64,000 bases of DNA from Rhizobium metallidurans (GCF_014196505.1 NZ_JACIDW010000017.1:30471-94470); one strand, 5' to 3'; numbered from the stretch's first letter, positions 48,757 to 57,834 are shown. Notes: generated by a model not told the origin, from the letters alone. Made by a program: numbers and translations.

Positions 48757-49275
48757 ATGTTGACTGTCCTATTGGAATGCCGGGATCAGGAGCCTGAACT
48801 GGCGCAGACATTATCGGTGTTGGTTGCCGGTGCCGTGGAGGGGCTGGTGAGTGATGTGGTGGTGCTCGACCACGGCTCGCGCGACGGCTCGTCTAAGGTG
48901 GCGGACGCCGCCGGCTGCCGCTTCCATCAGCATTGGGATATCAAGGATATATTGCGTTCGGCGCGCGGCGAGTGGCTGTTGTTCGTCGAGCCCGGCGCCC
49001 GCCCGCAGAGCGGCTGGATCGACGAGATCGCCGAATATGTGGCGCTGAACAAGCTGCCCGCCCGCTTCACCGCCTCGCGCGGCTACCGCAGGCCCTTCTA
49101 TCAGCGCCTGCGTCGCCTGGCGCCGCTGGAGCTTGGGCTGTTGCTGCCGAAGAAGCATGCTCTGGCGACGGCGCGAAGCGGCATGCAGCTGGCGGAATTC
49201 GTCAAGGGGCAGAAGCTGCGCAGGCTCTCGGCCGAGCTCATCCCGTCCTGGGTGGCGCGTTCGGCGCGGGGCTAG
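48757..49275 (+). CDS. Short glycosyltransferase-like protein
   Basis: A 172-residue protein resembling the N-terminal part of family 2 glycosyltransferases. It begins MLTVLLECRDQEPELAQTL, with VVVLDHGSRDGSSKVADAAG near residue 34 (nucleotide-sugar binding-like) and SARGEWLLFVEPGARPQSGW near 68, a degenerate DxD region with EPGAR in place of DADS. The C-terminal half is basic (GYRRPFYQRLRRLAPLELGL). It is shorter than active enzymes (about 240 residues or more), so it may be inactive or a specialised variant. Convergent with moaB, six bases apart. Confidence 0.6.
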   Translation: MLTVLLECRDQEPELAQTLSVLVAGAVEGLVSDVVVLDHGSRDGSSKVADAAGCRFHQHWDIKDILRSARGEWLLFVEPGARPQSGWIDEIAEYVALNKLPARFTASRGYRRPFYQRLRRLAPLELGLLLPKKHALATARSGMQLAEFVKGQKLRRLSAELIPSWVARSARG

Positions 49276-49280
49276 CGCTC

Positions 49281-49826
49281 TTAAGCGCCGCGCTTCAGGT
49301 GCTCGTCGAGCCTCGGCATGATTTCCACGAAGTTGCACGGCATGTGGCGATAATCGAACTGCGCCTTCAGGATGCCGTCCCAGGCGTCCTTGCAGGCGCC
49401 GGGCGATCCCGGCAGCACGAAGACGAAGGTGGTGCCGATCAGCCCCGCCGTCGCGCGCGACTGCACGGTGGAAGTGCCGATCTTGTCCTGGGAAATGCGG
49501 TGGAACACCGCCGAGAAGCCGTCCATGCGCTTGTCGAACAGCGGCTCCAGCGCCTCGGGCGTCACGTCACGGCCGGTAAAGCCGGTGCCGCCGGTCGTGA
49601 TGATCACGTCGACATCGGCTTGCGCGGTCCAGGCCCGCACCTGTGCTGCGATCGCTTGTCTGTCGTCCGGCGCGATGGCCCGGGCGATCAGCCGGTGTCC
49701 GGCCTCCGAGATGCGGCCGGCCAGCGTATCGCCGGAGCGGTCGTCTTCGGGGGTGCGCGTGTCTGAAACCGTCAGCACGGCAAATCCCACCGGAATGAAC
49801 GGACGCGTGTCGTCAACGCCTGTCAT
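49281..49826 (-). CDS. moaB: Molybdenum cofactor biosynthesis protein B
   Basis: MoaB/MogA-family protein of about 181 residues acting in molybdopterin adenylylation. It starts MTGVDDTRPFIPVGFAVLTV, has SDTRTPEDDRSGDTLAGRI near residue 22 and the substrate motif TTGGTGFTGRDVTPEAL near 81, plus FVFVLPGSPGACKDAWD near 139. Three consecutive ATGs occur; the third (49826) is six bases from GGGAG. The start overlaps the end of ispE by 14 bases, so the two are coupled. No other moa genes are nearby. Confidence 0.93.
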   Translation of the reverse strand: MTGVDDTRPFIPVGFAVLTVSDTRTPEDDRSGDTLAGRISEAGHRLIARAIAPDDRQAIAAQVRAWTAQADVDVIITTGGTGFTGRDVTPEALEPLFDKRMDGFSAVFHRISQDKIGTSTVQSRATAGLIGTTFVFVLPGSPGACKDAWDGILKAQFDYRHMPCNFVEIMPRLDEHLKRGA

Positions 49827-50718
49827 CATCATCTCCCGCCAATGTTTCGGTTGCCTCGAAATACCAGTCCGGCCGCTTGCCGAGAAGGGCTTGTCTCGCG
49901 GCCTGCGCTTCGGCCACGCCGGCGAATATTCCGAAGCACGTCGCGCCCGAGCCCGACATCCGCACGAAGAGCGCGCCCTGGTCGCGCAGCATATCGGAGA
50001 TCTCGGCGATCTCGGGCAGAAGCGCGCGCGCCGGCGGTTCGAGATCGTTGCGCATCGAGCGCAGCGCGTCGAGCCAGGACAGGCCGGGAACGATCGCAAG
50101 CGCGCCGTTCGTCTTCGTTGCGAGCCGGCGGAAAACCTCGGGCGTAGAAACGCCCTTCAGCGGATTGGCGAGCACCATGGCGAAAACCGGCAGGTCGCGC
50201 ACCGTCTCGATCCGCTCGCCGATCCCGCGCGCGATCAACGGCCGGCTCGCCAGGCACATCGGCACGTCGGCGCCGAGCTTGATGGCGATCGCATCGATGG
50301 TCTCGGCGGGCAGGGGAGTGCCCCACAGGCGCATCAGCCCGCGCAGCGCCGCCGCCGCGTCCGCCGAGCCGCCACCGATGCCCGAGGCGATCGGCAGATC
50401 CTTGCACAGCTGGATGCTCACCGGGGGCGCGGCGCCGCCGGCGTCGCAAACAGCCATGCGCAGCGCATCCCGCGCCTTCAGCACCAGATTGGTACCGCCA
50501 TCGCTTGCGAGCGCGCCGCCGAAGCGGCCGGAGATGTGGAACTCGTCGGTATCAGCCGGTATGAAATCCAGCCGGTCGCCCGACCGCGTGAACGTCACCA
50601 GCATTTCGAGCAGGTGATAGCCGTCGCTTCTCTGGCCCGTGACGTGCAGGGCCAGATTGATCTTTGCAAAGGCATCCTCGCTGATCGCAACGCCGTCGGC
50701 GAAGCCCGTGCCAGCCAT
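49813..50718 (-). CDS. ispE: 4-diphosphocytidyl-2-C-methyl-D-erythritol kinase
   Basis: GHMP kinase of the non-mevalonate (MEP) isoprenoid pathway, 301 residues. It starts MAGTGFADGVAISEDAFAKI, has AKINLALHVTGQRSDGYHLL with the Lys and Asp substrate contacts near residue 19, the ATP loop LPIASGIGGGSADAAAALR near 104 and the C-terminal MSGSGATCFGIFAG near 261. All GHMP motifs are intact. It begins six bases after the TPR gene's stop and overlaps moaB. An octaprenyl-type diphosphate synthase lies 2 kb upstream, which is a thematically related neighbour. Confidence 0.95.
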   Translation of the reverse strand: MAGTGFADGVAISEDAFAKINLALHVTGQRSDGYHLLEMLVTFTRSGDRLDFIPADTDEFHISGRFGGALASDGGTNLVLKARDALRMAVCDAGGAAPPVSIQLCKDLPIASGIGGGSADAAAALRGLMRLWGTPLPAETIDAIAIKLGADVPMCLASRPLIARGIGERIETVRDLPVFAMVLANPLKGVSTPEVFRRLATKTNGALAIVPGLSWLDALRSMRNDLEPPARALLPEIAEISDMLRDQGALFVRMSGSGATCFGIFAGVAEAQAARQALLGKRPDWYFEATETLAGDDDDRR

Positions 50719-50723
50719 TCGGA

Positions 50724-52556
50724 TCAGGTCTTCTTGTCGGCCGGCTTCGGATCGACAGGGGCCGGATCGGGCATCTTCTTGTCGGCGGCCTTGGCATCGT
50801 CCGTCACGGCGGGCAGGCCGTTGGCGATCTTGTCCTTGATCTTCGGGATCTCTGCGGCCTCGGGTTCCGAGTTCAGCGCCCGGTTCCACTGGTAGACGGC
50901 TTCGAGCTTGCGCCCGACGCGCCAGTAGGCGTCGCCCAGATGGTCGTTGATCGTCGCGTCGCCGGCCTTGATCTGCGCCGCGCGCTCCAGTTCCTCGGTC
51001 GCGTCGTCGAATCTGCCGAGGCGAAAATAGGCCCAGCCGAGCGAATCGATGATGTAGCCGTCGTCGGGCTTGAGATCGACGGCCTTCTTGATCATCTCCA
51101 GACCCTCGTCGAGGTTCCGGTTCATGTCGATCCAGGAATAGCCGAGATAGTTCAGCACCTGCGGCTGGTTCGGGTTCAGCTCCAGCGCCTTGCGGAAGTT
51201 CGGCTCTGCCTTGTCCCACTGCTTCAGCCGCTCGTAGGCGATGCCGCGCTGGAAGAACACCGTCCAGGTGTTCTTGCCCGGCAGCGGCCCGATCATGTCG
51301 ACGGCCTTGTCGTAATTCGTCGCCATGGTCTGGTAGTCCTTGGCGTCGGACAGCACGCTGCCATAGGCGAGGTAGCTGCGAATGTCTTTCGGGTCCGACT
51401 CGATCAGCCCCTGCAGATGCTTGCGGGCCTCCTCGACCTTGCCGCCTTCGGCCAGCGCCAGGCCGAGCTGCAGTTCGGAGATGCGGCTCATCGGCGAATT
51501 GTCGGGCACTTCCCTGTAGAGCGCGATGGCGCGGTCCAGCTGGCTCTGCTTCTCGGCGATGCCGCCGAGCATGACCAGCGCATCGGCGCTATCAGGGTCG
51601 AGCGCGCGGGCGATCTGCAGGTAGAGCGAGACGATGTCTTCGGCGCCGTCGCGGTTCAGCGCGCCGGCGAAGGAGAACAGCACACCGGCCGCGCCCTGCT
51701 TGGCCGTGGTGATCTGCTGCACCTGCTTTTCATTGTTGGTGATGCTCTGGCGCAGCGCGTTGAGCGGCGCGTAGTTCGGCAGGAGGTTGTCGCCGACCGA
51801 AACCGTGTCGAGCGCCTTCTGCTTGTTGCCCTGCGCCGCCTCCAGGCGGGCGAGCGCCATGACCGCGCGCATGAAGGTGTCGGGCGCGGTGGCGGCGCCA
51901 TCCTTGTCGAGCACGGCGTCGTTCAGGTGCTTGCGCGCCGCGCGCACGTCGCCGTTGACGATGGCGATCGCACCCGCGTTGTAGGCCTGGAAGATGCCGA
52001 GCCAGTCCGGCCCCTTCAGCTTCTCGACCTGCGACAGCGCTTCCTTGCCCTTTCCGGCGCCCAGTCGCGCCCAGGCGGCGATGAGATCGTTCATCACCCG
52101 GTCGAGATCGGTCGGGCCGGTGGTCTTCAGCACCGTTTCGGCGGTCTTGTATTCCTCGCGCTGGATCGCGTCGGCGCCGCGCACGATGGTCGAAAGGCGC
52201 TCGATGCTCGGATCGTTCTTCAGGTCGTTGGCGTAACGAACGCTGTCCTTGATATTGCCGTTGAGCAGCAGCGAGATCATCAGACGCTGGCGGATCTCCG
52301 GATTGCCGGGCTCGATCTGCAGCGCTTTCTTGTAAAGCTCGATCGCGGTCGCGTAATCGTGGTCGACATCGGCGGTGCGGGCGGCAAGCAGGGCGCCGGA
52401 GAAGGTGTTGACGCTGTCAGGATCGAAGACCACGGTCGCGCTGGCGTCGTCCTTCTTGGCCGCGTCTTCGGCATTGGCGCCGCCGAGCACGCTCAGCGAC
52501 AGAACTGCCGCAAGCGACGCGCTCGAAAGAAGACGTATGGCAAATTTCCGCCGCAT
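50724..52556 (-). CDS. Exported tetratricopeptide repeat protein
   Basis: A 610-residue protein with a Sec signal peptide (MRRKFAIRLLSSASLAAVLS, cleavage near ANAED) and about nine to ten TPR units, for example ALLAARTADVDHDYATAIEL, RALDPDSADALVMLGGIAEK and RKALELNPNQPQVLNYLGYS, followed by AVDLKPDDGYIIDSLGWAYF. Such proteins are periplasmic or lipoprotein-like scaffolds in envelope assembly. The last ~25 residues are charged and rich in Lys/Asp/Pro (PADKKT end). It is directly followed by ispE. A frame open upstream is not used. Confidence 0.92.
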   Translation of the reverse strand: MRRKFAIRLLSSASLAAVLSLSVLGGANAEDAAKKDDASATVVFDPDSVNTFSGALLAARTADVDHDYATAIELYKKALQIEPGNPEIRQRLMISLLLNGNIKDSVRYANDLKNDPSIERLSTIVRGADAIQREEYKTAETVLKTTGPTDLDRVMNDLIAAWARLGAGKGKEALSQVEKLKGPDWLGIFQAYNAGAIAIVNGDVRAARKHLNDAVLDKDGAATAPDTFMRAVMALARLEAAQGNKQKALDTVSVGDNLLPNYAPLNALRQSITNNEKQVQQITTAKQGAAGVLFSFAGALNRDGAEDIVSLYLQIARALDPDSADALVMLGGIAEKQSQLDRAIALYREVPDNSPMSRISELQLGLALAEGGKVEEARKHLQGLIESDPKDIRSYLAYGSVLSDAKDYQTMATNYDKAVDMIGPLPGKNTWTVFFQRGIAYERLKQWDKAEPNFRKALELNPNQPQVLNYLGYSWIDMNRNLDEGLEMIKKAVDLKPDDGYIIDSLGWAYFRLGRFDDATEELERAAQIKAGDATINDHLGDAYWRVGRKLEAVYQWNRALNSEPEAAEIPKIKDKIANGLPAVTDDAKAADKKMPDPAPVDPKPADKKT

Positions 52557-52684
52557 TAGAAAACCTTTCGTGAGAACAGCCCACCAGCGTCGACTGCAAG
52601 ATCAGGTAAAGGACTGATTCACGACAGGATGGCTTTTTTGAAGCGACCCCGCAAGAAAATCAGCCCTTGACCAATGATCGTCGG

Positions 52685-53725
52685 TTAATTGACGCGCTCG
52701 ATGCAGAAGTCGATGACTTCCATCAGTGCGGATTTCCATGCCGTATCGGGAAGCGGCGCCAGCGCATCGCGCGCGATCGTGCCATAATGGACCGCCCGGC
52801 CGATGGTATCGTTCAGCGTTCCGTACTTGGTGATCAGGCCAAGCGCCTTTTCGAGGTTCTGGTCGTTGCTCTCGCCGCCCTCGATCGCCTTGCGCCAGAA
52901 AGCGCGCTCTTCCTCGGTGCCGCGCCGGTAGGCGAGGATCACCGGCAGCGTGATCTTGCCCTCGCGGAAGTCGTCGCCGACATTCTTGCCGAGATCGGCG
53001 GCCTTGCCGCCGTAATCCAGCGCGTCGTCGACGAGCTGGAAGGCCAGGCCGAGGTTCATGCCGTAGGACTTCATGGCGTTGCGGCCGGACTTGCCGGCAT
53101 CCGCCACGATCGGGCCGACTTCGGCGGCGGCCGCAAACAGCGCCGCCGTCTTGGCGCGGATGACCGAGAGATAGTCGTCCTCGGTGGTTTCCATGTTCTT
53201 GGCGACCGAAAGCTGCAGCACTTCGCCCTCGGCGATCACGCAGGCGGCGGAAGAAAGCACGTCGAGCGCGTCGAGCGAACCGACATCCACCATCATGCGG
53301 AAGGCCTGGCCGAGCAGGAAGTCGCCGACGAGTACGCTGGCCTGGTTACCCCAGATCGTGCGGGCCGTTGACTTGCCCCGGCGCAGGTTGCTTTCATCGA
53401 CGACATCGTCGTGCAGCAGCGTCGCCGTGTGCATGAATTCGACCGAAGTCGCGAGCTTGATGTGATTTTCGCCCTTGTAGCCGTAGAGCGCGGAGGAGGC
53501 GAGCGTCAGCATCGGACGCAGGCGCTTGCCGCCGGACGAGATCAGATGGTTCGCCACTTCGGGGATCATCTGCACGTCTGAACCGGCCTTGGAAAGGATC
53601 AACTGGTTGACCCGCTCCATGTCCGCCTTGGTTAGATCCACCAAAGGCTTGACGGATGCCAGTTTGTTTTTGCTTTCTTCAAGCGGTATGACCACGCCCA
53701 ACGACCCGGACTCCTGTTCACTCAT
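52685..53725 (-). CDS. ispB: Long-chain polyprenyl (octaprenyl/decaprenyl) diphosphate synthase
   Basis: Trans-prenyltransferase making the ubiquinone side chain. About 346 residues. First Asp-rich motif LLHDDVVDESNLRRGK near residue 101 with the downstream basic site; second motif FQLVDDALDYGG near 236; GGKRLRPMLTLASSAL near 63. Alphaproteobacterial enzymes normally make decaprenyl or octaprenyl chains, which cannot be told from sequence. ATG 53725 (MSEQESGSLGVVIPL) is preferred, though a GTG at VVIPLEES is possible. It is divergent from DUF2007 with 85 bp between. Confidence 0.92.
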   Translation of the reverse strand: MSEQESGSLGVVIPLEESKNKLASVKPLVDLTKADMERVNQLILSKAGSDVQMIPEVANHLISSGGKRLRPMLTLASSALYGYKGENHIKLATSVEFMHTATLLHDDVVDESNLRRGKSTARTIWGNQASVLVGDFLLGQAFRMMVDVGSLDALDVLSSAACVIAEGEVLQLSVAKNMETTEDDYLSVIRAKTAALFAAAAEVGPIVADAGKSGRNAMKSYGMNLGLAFQLVDDALDYGGKAADLGKNVGDDFREGKITLPVILAYRRGTEEERAFWRKAIEGGESNDQNLEKALGLITKYGTLNDTIGRAVHYGTIARDALAPLPDTAWKSALMEVIDFCIERVN

Positions 53726-53810
53726 TGGATTTGACAATAGAAAGGGGCGGCTTGAGCGGCAAGAGGCGAAATTGCCACGTCGCGGAAAATTGAAAGGGAT
53801 TTCACGGCAA

Positions 53811-54038
53811 ATGCATGAACTTATCCGCGCCAACGACCCCGTTCTGCTCTCCTTCGCGGAAAGCCTGCTGAAGGATGCCGGCATCCATTGCTTTATCGCC
53901 GATCAGGGCATGAGCATTCTGGAGGGCTCGCTCGGCATGCTTCCGCGCCGCCTGCTCGTCGATGACGAACAGGCCGATCGCGCCCGCCGCATCCTCATCG
54001 ATGCCGGCCTGGGCGACGAACTGCGCGAGCGGAAATGA
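53811..54038 (+). CDS. DUF2007 domain protein
   Basis: A 75-residue protein, MHELIRANDPVLLSFAESLL onward, with the DUF2007 pattern LLKDAGIHCFIADQGMSILE and LPRRLLVDDEQADRARRIL. The family is a putative signal-transducing or ligand-binding domain without assigned function. ATG 53811 is chosen; the frame is open upstream to 53526 inside ispB. Its stop overlaps the next methyltransferase gene by four bases (ATGA), so they form one unit. Confidence 0.86.
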   Translation: MHELIRANDPVLLSFAESLLKDAGIHCFIADQGMSILEGSLGMLPRRLLVDDEQADRARRILIDAGLGDELRERK

Positions 54039-54847
54039 GCGACGCCATGGCCAGCACGCCGACGTCCCCTGAGCCGGTATCCGTGATAGAGACCATCGAC
54101 GCCTTCCATCGCGGTGGTTTCCATGTCGTCCAGCCGAAAGGCAGGGGACATCGCTCCGGCATGGACGCCATGCTGCTTGCGGCACTGGTGGACGACGACA
54201 GGCCGGTCAAGGTCGCCGATCTCGGCGCCGGCGCGGGTGCCGCCGGTCTTGCCGTCGCCTCGCGGCTGGTAAAGACCGAGGTCGTGCTGTTCGAACGCTC
54301 CGCCGAAATGGCCGGCTACGCTCGCCGCAGCCTCGATCTCGCGGAAAACGCCCACATGGCGGGCCGCGTCTCCGTCGTCGAGGCGGACGTGACGCTGAAG
54401 GCCAAGGCGCGCAACGACGCCGGCCTCGTCGATGAAAGCTTCCACCACGTCATCCTCAATCCGCCCTTCAACGATCCCGGCGACCGCAGGACGCCGGATG
54501 CGCTGAAGGCCGAGGCGCATGCGATGACGGAGGACCTGTTCGAAAGCTGGCTGCGCACGGCCGGCGCCATCATGATGCCAGGCGGCCAGTTGTCGCTGAT
54601 CGCCCGGCCCGAATCGATCGCCGAGATCATCGACGCCTGCGGCCGTCGCTTCGGCGGCATCGAGATCACGGCGATCCACCCGCGAGCGGGTGAAAACGCA
54701 GTGCGCATCCTGGTCACCGCGATCAAGGGCTCGCGCGCCCGCCTGTCGCTGCGCGCGCCGTTGATCATGCACGAAGAGGGGAGCCACAGGTTCTCCCCCT
54801 TCGTCGACGACCTCAACAACGGTCGCGCGGCCTATTCGCGGCGGTAG
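54035..54847 (+). CDS. tRNA1(Val) (adenine37-N6)-methyltransferase-like protein
   Basis: S-adenosylmethionine-dependent methyltransferase of 270 residues. After AFHRGGFHVVQPKGRGHRSG comes the SAM motif VADLGAGAGAAGLAVASRL near residue 60 and the NPPF catalytic motif in VILNPPFNDPGDRR near 140, as in TrmN6/YfiC. It could methylate another RNA or protein. Starts at ATG 54035 overlapping DUF2007. It is convergent with mntH, two bases apart. Confidence 0.85.
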   Translation: MSDAMASTPTSPEPVSVIETIDAFHRGGFHVVQPKGRGHRSGMDAMLLAALVDDDRPVKVADLGAGAGAAGLAVASRLVKTEVVLFERSAEMAGYARRSLDLAENAHMAGRVSVVEADVTLKAKARNDAGLVDESFHHVILNPPFNDPGDRRTPDALKAEAHAMTEDLFESWLRTAGAIMMPGGQLSLIARPESIAEIIDACGRRFGGIEITAIHPRAGENAVRILVTAIKGSRARLSLRAPLIMHEEGSHRFSPFVDDLNNGRAAYSRR

Positions 54848-54848
54848 A

Positions 54849-56189
54849 CTAACCGATCACGAAATTGAGGAGCAGGTTGATGTTCAGCGCGGCGATGACG
54901 AAGGCGATCGTGTAGGCGATGGCCGACAGCCAGCGCGGCGCCACGAGCTCACCCATCTTCGCCTTGCTGGCGGTGAACATCACGAGCGGGAAGACCGCGA
55001 AGGAAAGCTGCAGGCTGAGCACGACCTGTGTCAGGATCAGGAGCTCGGCGGTGCCCGCTTCGCCATACCAGACCGTGACGATGCTGGCCGGCACGATGGC
55101 GATGGCGCGGGTGATCATCCGCCGGATCCACGGCCGCAGCCTTATCTTGATAAAGCCTTCCATGATGATCTGCCCGGCCATGGTGGCGGTCACGGTCGAG
55201 TTGATGCCGCAGCACAGAAGCGCGATGCCGAACAGCGTCGGCGCGATCGCCAGGCCGAGCAGCGGCGCCAGCAGTGAAGAGGCTTCGCCGAGTTCCGCCA
55301 CGTCGGTCCGTCCGGTCGCATGGAAGGCGGCGGCCGCCAGGATCAGGATCGAGGCATTGACCAGCAGCGCGAAGCAGAGCGCCACGGTGGAATCGATCGT
55401 CGCATAGGTCAGCGCCTCGCGCTTTTCCGGCAGGCTGTGGCCGTAGTCGCGGGTCTGCACGATGCCCGAATGCAGGTAGAGATTGTGCGGCATGACCGTG
55501 GCGCCGAGAATGCCGAGGGCCAGATAGAGCATCTCCGGATTGGAGACGATCTCCGTGGTCGGGAAGAAGCCGCGGATCACCTCGCCCCACTGCGGGTCGG
55601 CCAGGAAGATCTGGATGCCGAAGCAGACGGTGATGATCCCGAGCAGCGCGATGACGAAGGCTTCGATCCAGCGGAAGCCGATCTTCTGCAGGTAGAGGAT
55701 GAGGAAGACGTCGAGCGCGGTGATGAGGACGCCGAGTTCGAGCGGAATGCCGAACAAGAGGTTGAGCCCGATCGCCGTGCCGATCACCTCGGCGATATCG
55801 GTGGCGATGATCGCGACTTCGGCGCACAGCCAGAGGGGGATCGACACCCAGCGCGGATAGGCGTCGCGGCAGGCCTGCGCCAGATCGCGACCGGAAGCAA
55901 TGGCAAGGCGCGCGCAGAGCGACTGCAGCACGATCGCCATCAGGTTGGACAACAGGGCGACCGCGAGCAGCGAATAACCGAACTTGGAACCGCCGGCGAG
56001 CGAGGTCGACCAGTTGCCGGGGTCCATGTAGCCGACGGCCACCAGATATCCGGGGCCGACGAAGGCAAGCGCCCGGCGCCAGCGCGAACTGTGCTTGCGC
56101 GTGCCGATCGAGCGATGGACATCGGCCATCGACGCCTCCTCGCGCTCGTAACGCCAGCCCGTCTTGGCCTTCGGTGTCATAATGTCCAT
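54849..56189 (-). CDS. mntH: Nramp-family manganese transporter
   Basis: Proton-coupled Mn2+/divalent metal importer of the inner membrane, 446 residues with about 11 membrane segments. Metal-binding motif DPGNWSTSLAGG near residue 59 and MPHNLYLHSGIVQTRDYG near 231 are intact. The N-terminal ~35 residues (MDIMTPKAKTGWRYEREEAS) are cytoplasmic. An in-frame ATG 21 codons in (MADVHRSIGTRK) is an alternative start. A candidate Mur/Fur-type operator lies upstream. It is divergent from the S49 peptidase gene. Confidence 0.95.
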   Translation of the reverse strand: MDIMTPKAKTGWRYEREEASMADVHRSIGTRKHSSRWRRALAFVGPGYLVAVGYMDPGNWSTSLAGGSKFGYSLLAVALLSNLMAIVLQSLCARLAIASGRDLAQACRDAYPRWVSIPLWLCAEVAIIATDIAEVIGTAIGLNLLFGIPLELGVLITALDVFLILYLQKIGFRWIEAFVIALLGIITVCFGIQIFLADPQWGEVIRGFFPTTEIVSNPEMLYLALGILGATVMPHNLYLHSGIVQTRDYGHSLPEKREALTYATIDSTVALCFALLVNASILILAAAAFHATGRTDVAELGEASSLLAPLLGLAIAPTLFGIALLCCGINSTVTATMAGQIIMEGFIKIRLRPWIRRMITRAIAIVPASIVTVWYGEAGTAELLILTQVVLSLQLSFAVFPLVMFTASKAKMGELVAPRWLSAIAYTIAFVIAALNINLLLNFVIG

Positions 56190-56233
56190 GCAGCATCCGC
56201 CTGTTTCGTCGATAGAGGCACTATGACTGATTA

Positions 56234-56254
56234 GAATGATAATGCAAGTCATTC
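56234..56254. promoter_or_regulatory. Candidate Mur (Fur-family) operator of mntH
   Basis: GAATGA-N9-TCATTC, part of AATGATAATGCAAGTCATT, resembles a Fur/Mur box of GATAATG-type words. It lies 45 bp before the mntH start. In rhizobia Mur represses mntH when manganese is sufficient. Confidence 0.55.
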
Positions 56255-56376
56255 GCAACAAGAAACTTGGCGCGCGGAGGTTTTGTGGCGCGGTTGTTTC
56301 AGGCTGCCCATTGCGTTTGCCGTTGCGACGCATACATGGGAGAGACGTTTCACGCAGCTTGCACGAAGGAATGGGA

Positions 56377-57237
56377 ATGGCCGGATTTTTGAGAAGACTG
56401 ATGCCGAAGCGCTTCCGCAAGGAGGGTATCGTCATTCCGGTTGTCAGGCTTCAGGGCGCGATCATGACCGGCGGGAGCCAGTTCCGCCCGGCGCTGAACC
56501 TCGCCTCGACCGCGCAAGTGCTTGAAAAAGCCTTCGGTTTCAAGGATGCGCCGGCCGTGGCCATCTCCATCAATTCGCCCGGAGGCTCGCCGGTACAGTC
56601 GCGGCTGATCTTCACCCGCATCCGCGAACTGGCGCGCGAGAAGCAGAAGAAGGTCATCGTCTTCGTCGAGGACGTCGCGGCCTCGGGCGGCTACATGATC
56701 GCGCTTTCGGGCGACGAGATCATCGCCGATCCGACCTCGATCGTCGGCTCGATCGGCGTCGTTTCCGGCGGCTTCGGCTTCCCCGAGCTCCTGAAGAAGA
56801 TCGGCGTCGAGCGCCGCGTCTATACGGCTGGCGAAAACAAGGTGATCCTCGACCCCTTCCAGCCGGAGAAGGAAAAGGACATCGAATATCTGAAGACCCT
56901 TCAGCTGGAGATCCACCAGGTCTTCATCGCCATGGTGCGCGAGCGTCGCGCCGGCAAGTTGAAGGACGACGAGACGGTGTTTTCCGGTCTCTTCTGGACC
57001 GGCACGCGCGGCCTCGAGCTTGGCCTCATCGATGGTCTCGGCGATATGCGCCAGGAACTGAAGAAGCGCTACGGCTCTAAGACCAGGCTCGAGCTCGTAA
57101 CGCCTGCAAGGGGGCTTTTCGGACGCCGCATTCCCGGCATATCATCCGCGTCGCTGGATGGCGCCGCCTCCGGCTTCGCGGCCGGTCTTGTCGAGACCGC
57201 CGAAGATAGGGCATTGTGGAGCCGGTACGGGCTCTGA
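56377..57237 (+). CDS. S49 family signal-peptide-peptidase-like protein
   Basis: A 286-residue serine protease of the SppA/SohB class. Residues INSPGGSPVQSRLIFTRI near 69 and VEDVAASGGYMIALSGDEI near 99 hold the catalytic Ser of the SASGGY type, and ADPTSIVGSIGVVSGGFGF follows; a Lys/Ser dyad is expected. The sequence from MAGFLRRLMPKRFRKE onward has no strong membrane anchor, so it is shorter than E. coli SohB. AAGGA is six bases before ATG 56377; ATG 56371 is also possible. A small TM protein follows, then a toxin-antitoxin pair and glyQ. Confidence 0.9.
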   Translation: MAGFLRRLMPKRFRKEGIVIPVVRLQGAIMTGGSQFRPALNLASTAQVLEKAFGFKDAPAVAISINSPGGSPVQSRLIFTRIRELAREKQKKVIVFVEDVAASGGYMIALSGDEIIADPTSIVGSIGVVSGGFGFPELLKKIGVERRVYTAGENKVILDPFQPEKEKDIEYLKTLQLEIHQVFIAMVRERRAGKLKDDETVFSGLFWTGTRGLELGLIDGLGDMRQELKKRYGSKTRLELVTPARGLFGRRIPGISSASLDGAASGFAAGLVETAEDRALWSRYGL

Positions 57238-57312
57238 CGCGATTGCGGCGAAGATGCAGCGCGGTTTTGCACCCGCAATCGCGGTAGGAAAAGAGGGAAG
57301 AAGACAGACGGC

Positions 57313-57504
57313 ATGCTGCAGCTTTTGATCATGGGTGTGCTCGTCCTGGGCGCCTGGCTCCTCTACCGCCGCTTCGTGGCCGAAGCCAAGCGCCTGCAGG
57401 AAAAATCCCGCCGTGCGCAAAGGGAGCAGCAGACCGGCGCGGTCGGCACGCTGGTCAAGGACCCGGTGACGGGGGAGTATCATTTGAAGAAGGATGAGGA
57501 GTGA
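57313..57504 (+). CDS. Small single-span membrane protein
   Basis: A 63-residue protein: MLQLLIMGVLVLGAWLLYRR gives one membrane helix, followed by a basic, coiled-coil-prone stretch (FVAEAKRLQEKSRRAQREQQ) and the ending KDPVTGEYHLKKDEE. The family is unnamed to me. It sits between the S49 peptidase and glyQ in rhizobial order, apart from the toxin-antitoxin insertion. No clear ribosome binding site beyond AAGAAGACAGACGG. Confidence 0.75.
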   Translation: MLQLLIMGVLVLGAWLLYRRFVAEAKRLQEKSRRAQREQQTGAVGTLVKDPVTGEYHLKKDEE

Positions 57505-57513
57505 GGGGGAGGG

Positions 57514-57834
57514 CTATTGCCTGTCTCGAACCCTTGCCGCCCAATCGGAGCCTGCATAGCTTACGGTCAGGATAACGACCGCATGGTCGTCTTCGTCGAT
57601 GGTGAAGCAGATCACGCCCTTGTCCGCGGCGGGTATCGCACGCAACCCTGCAAGGACTTCGTCGCGAACGGTTCCCTTGTAGGGAAAGTCAGTCAGGCTG
57701 CCAGTGACATGCTCGATCGCCTGCAGCTTGCGTGTGGCGCTGGCCACGCCCGAATAGCCCTTTATGAGCGTGAAAATCTCAACCAGATCGTCTTCGGCGG
57801 CTGGATGGTATCGCAACTCATACGGTTGCTTCAT
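57514..57834 (-). CDS. parE: ParE/RelE superfamily toxin
   Basis: A 106-residue toxin of a type II system, ParE subfamily, whose members poison DNA gyrase. It starts MKQPYELRYHPAAEDDLVEI and ends with HAVVILTVSYAGSDWAARVR, with AGLRAIPAADKGVICFTID in the strand region typical of ParE. Its start codon overlaps the antitoxin stop by four bases. The pair is opposite in strand to glyQ and its neighbours and looks like an insertion. Confidence 0.88.
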   Translation of the reverse strand: MKQPYELRYHPAAEDDLVEIFTLIKGYSGVASATRKLQAIEHVTGSLTDFPYKGTVRDEVLAGLRAIPAADKGVICFTIDEDDHAVVILTVSYAGSDWAARVRDRQ

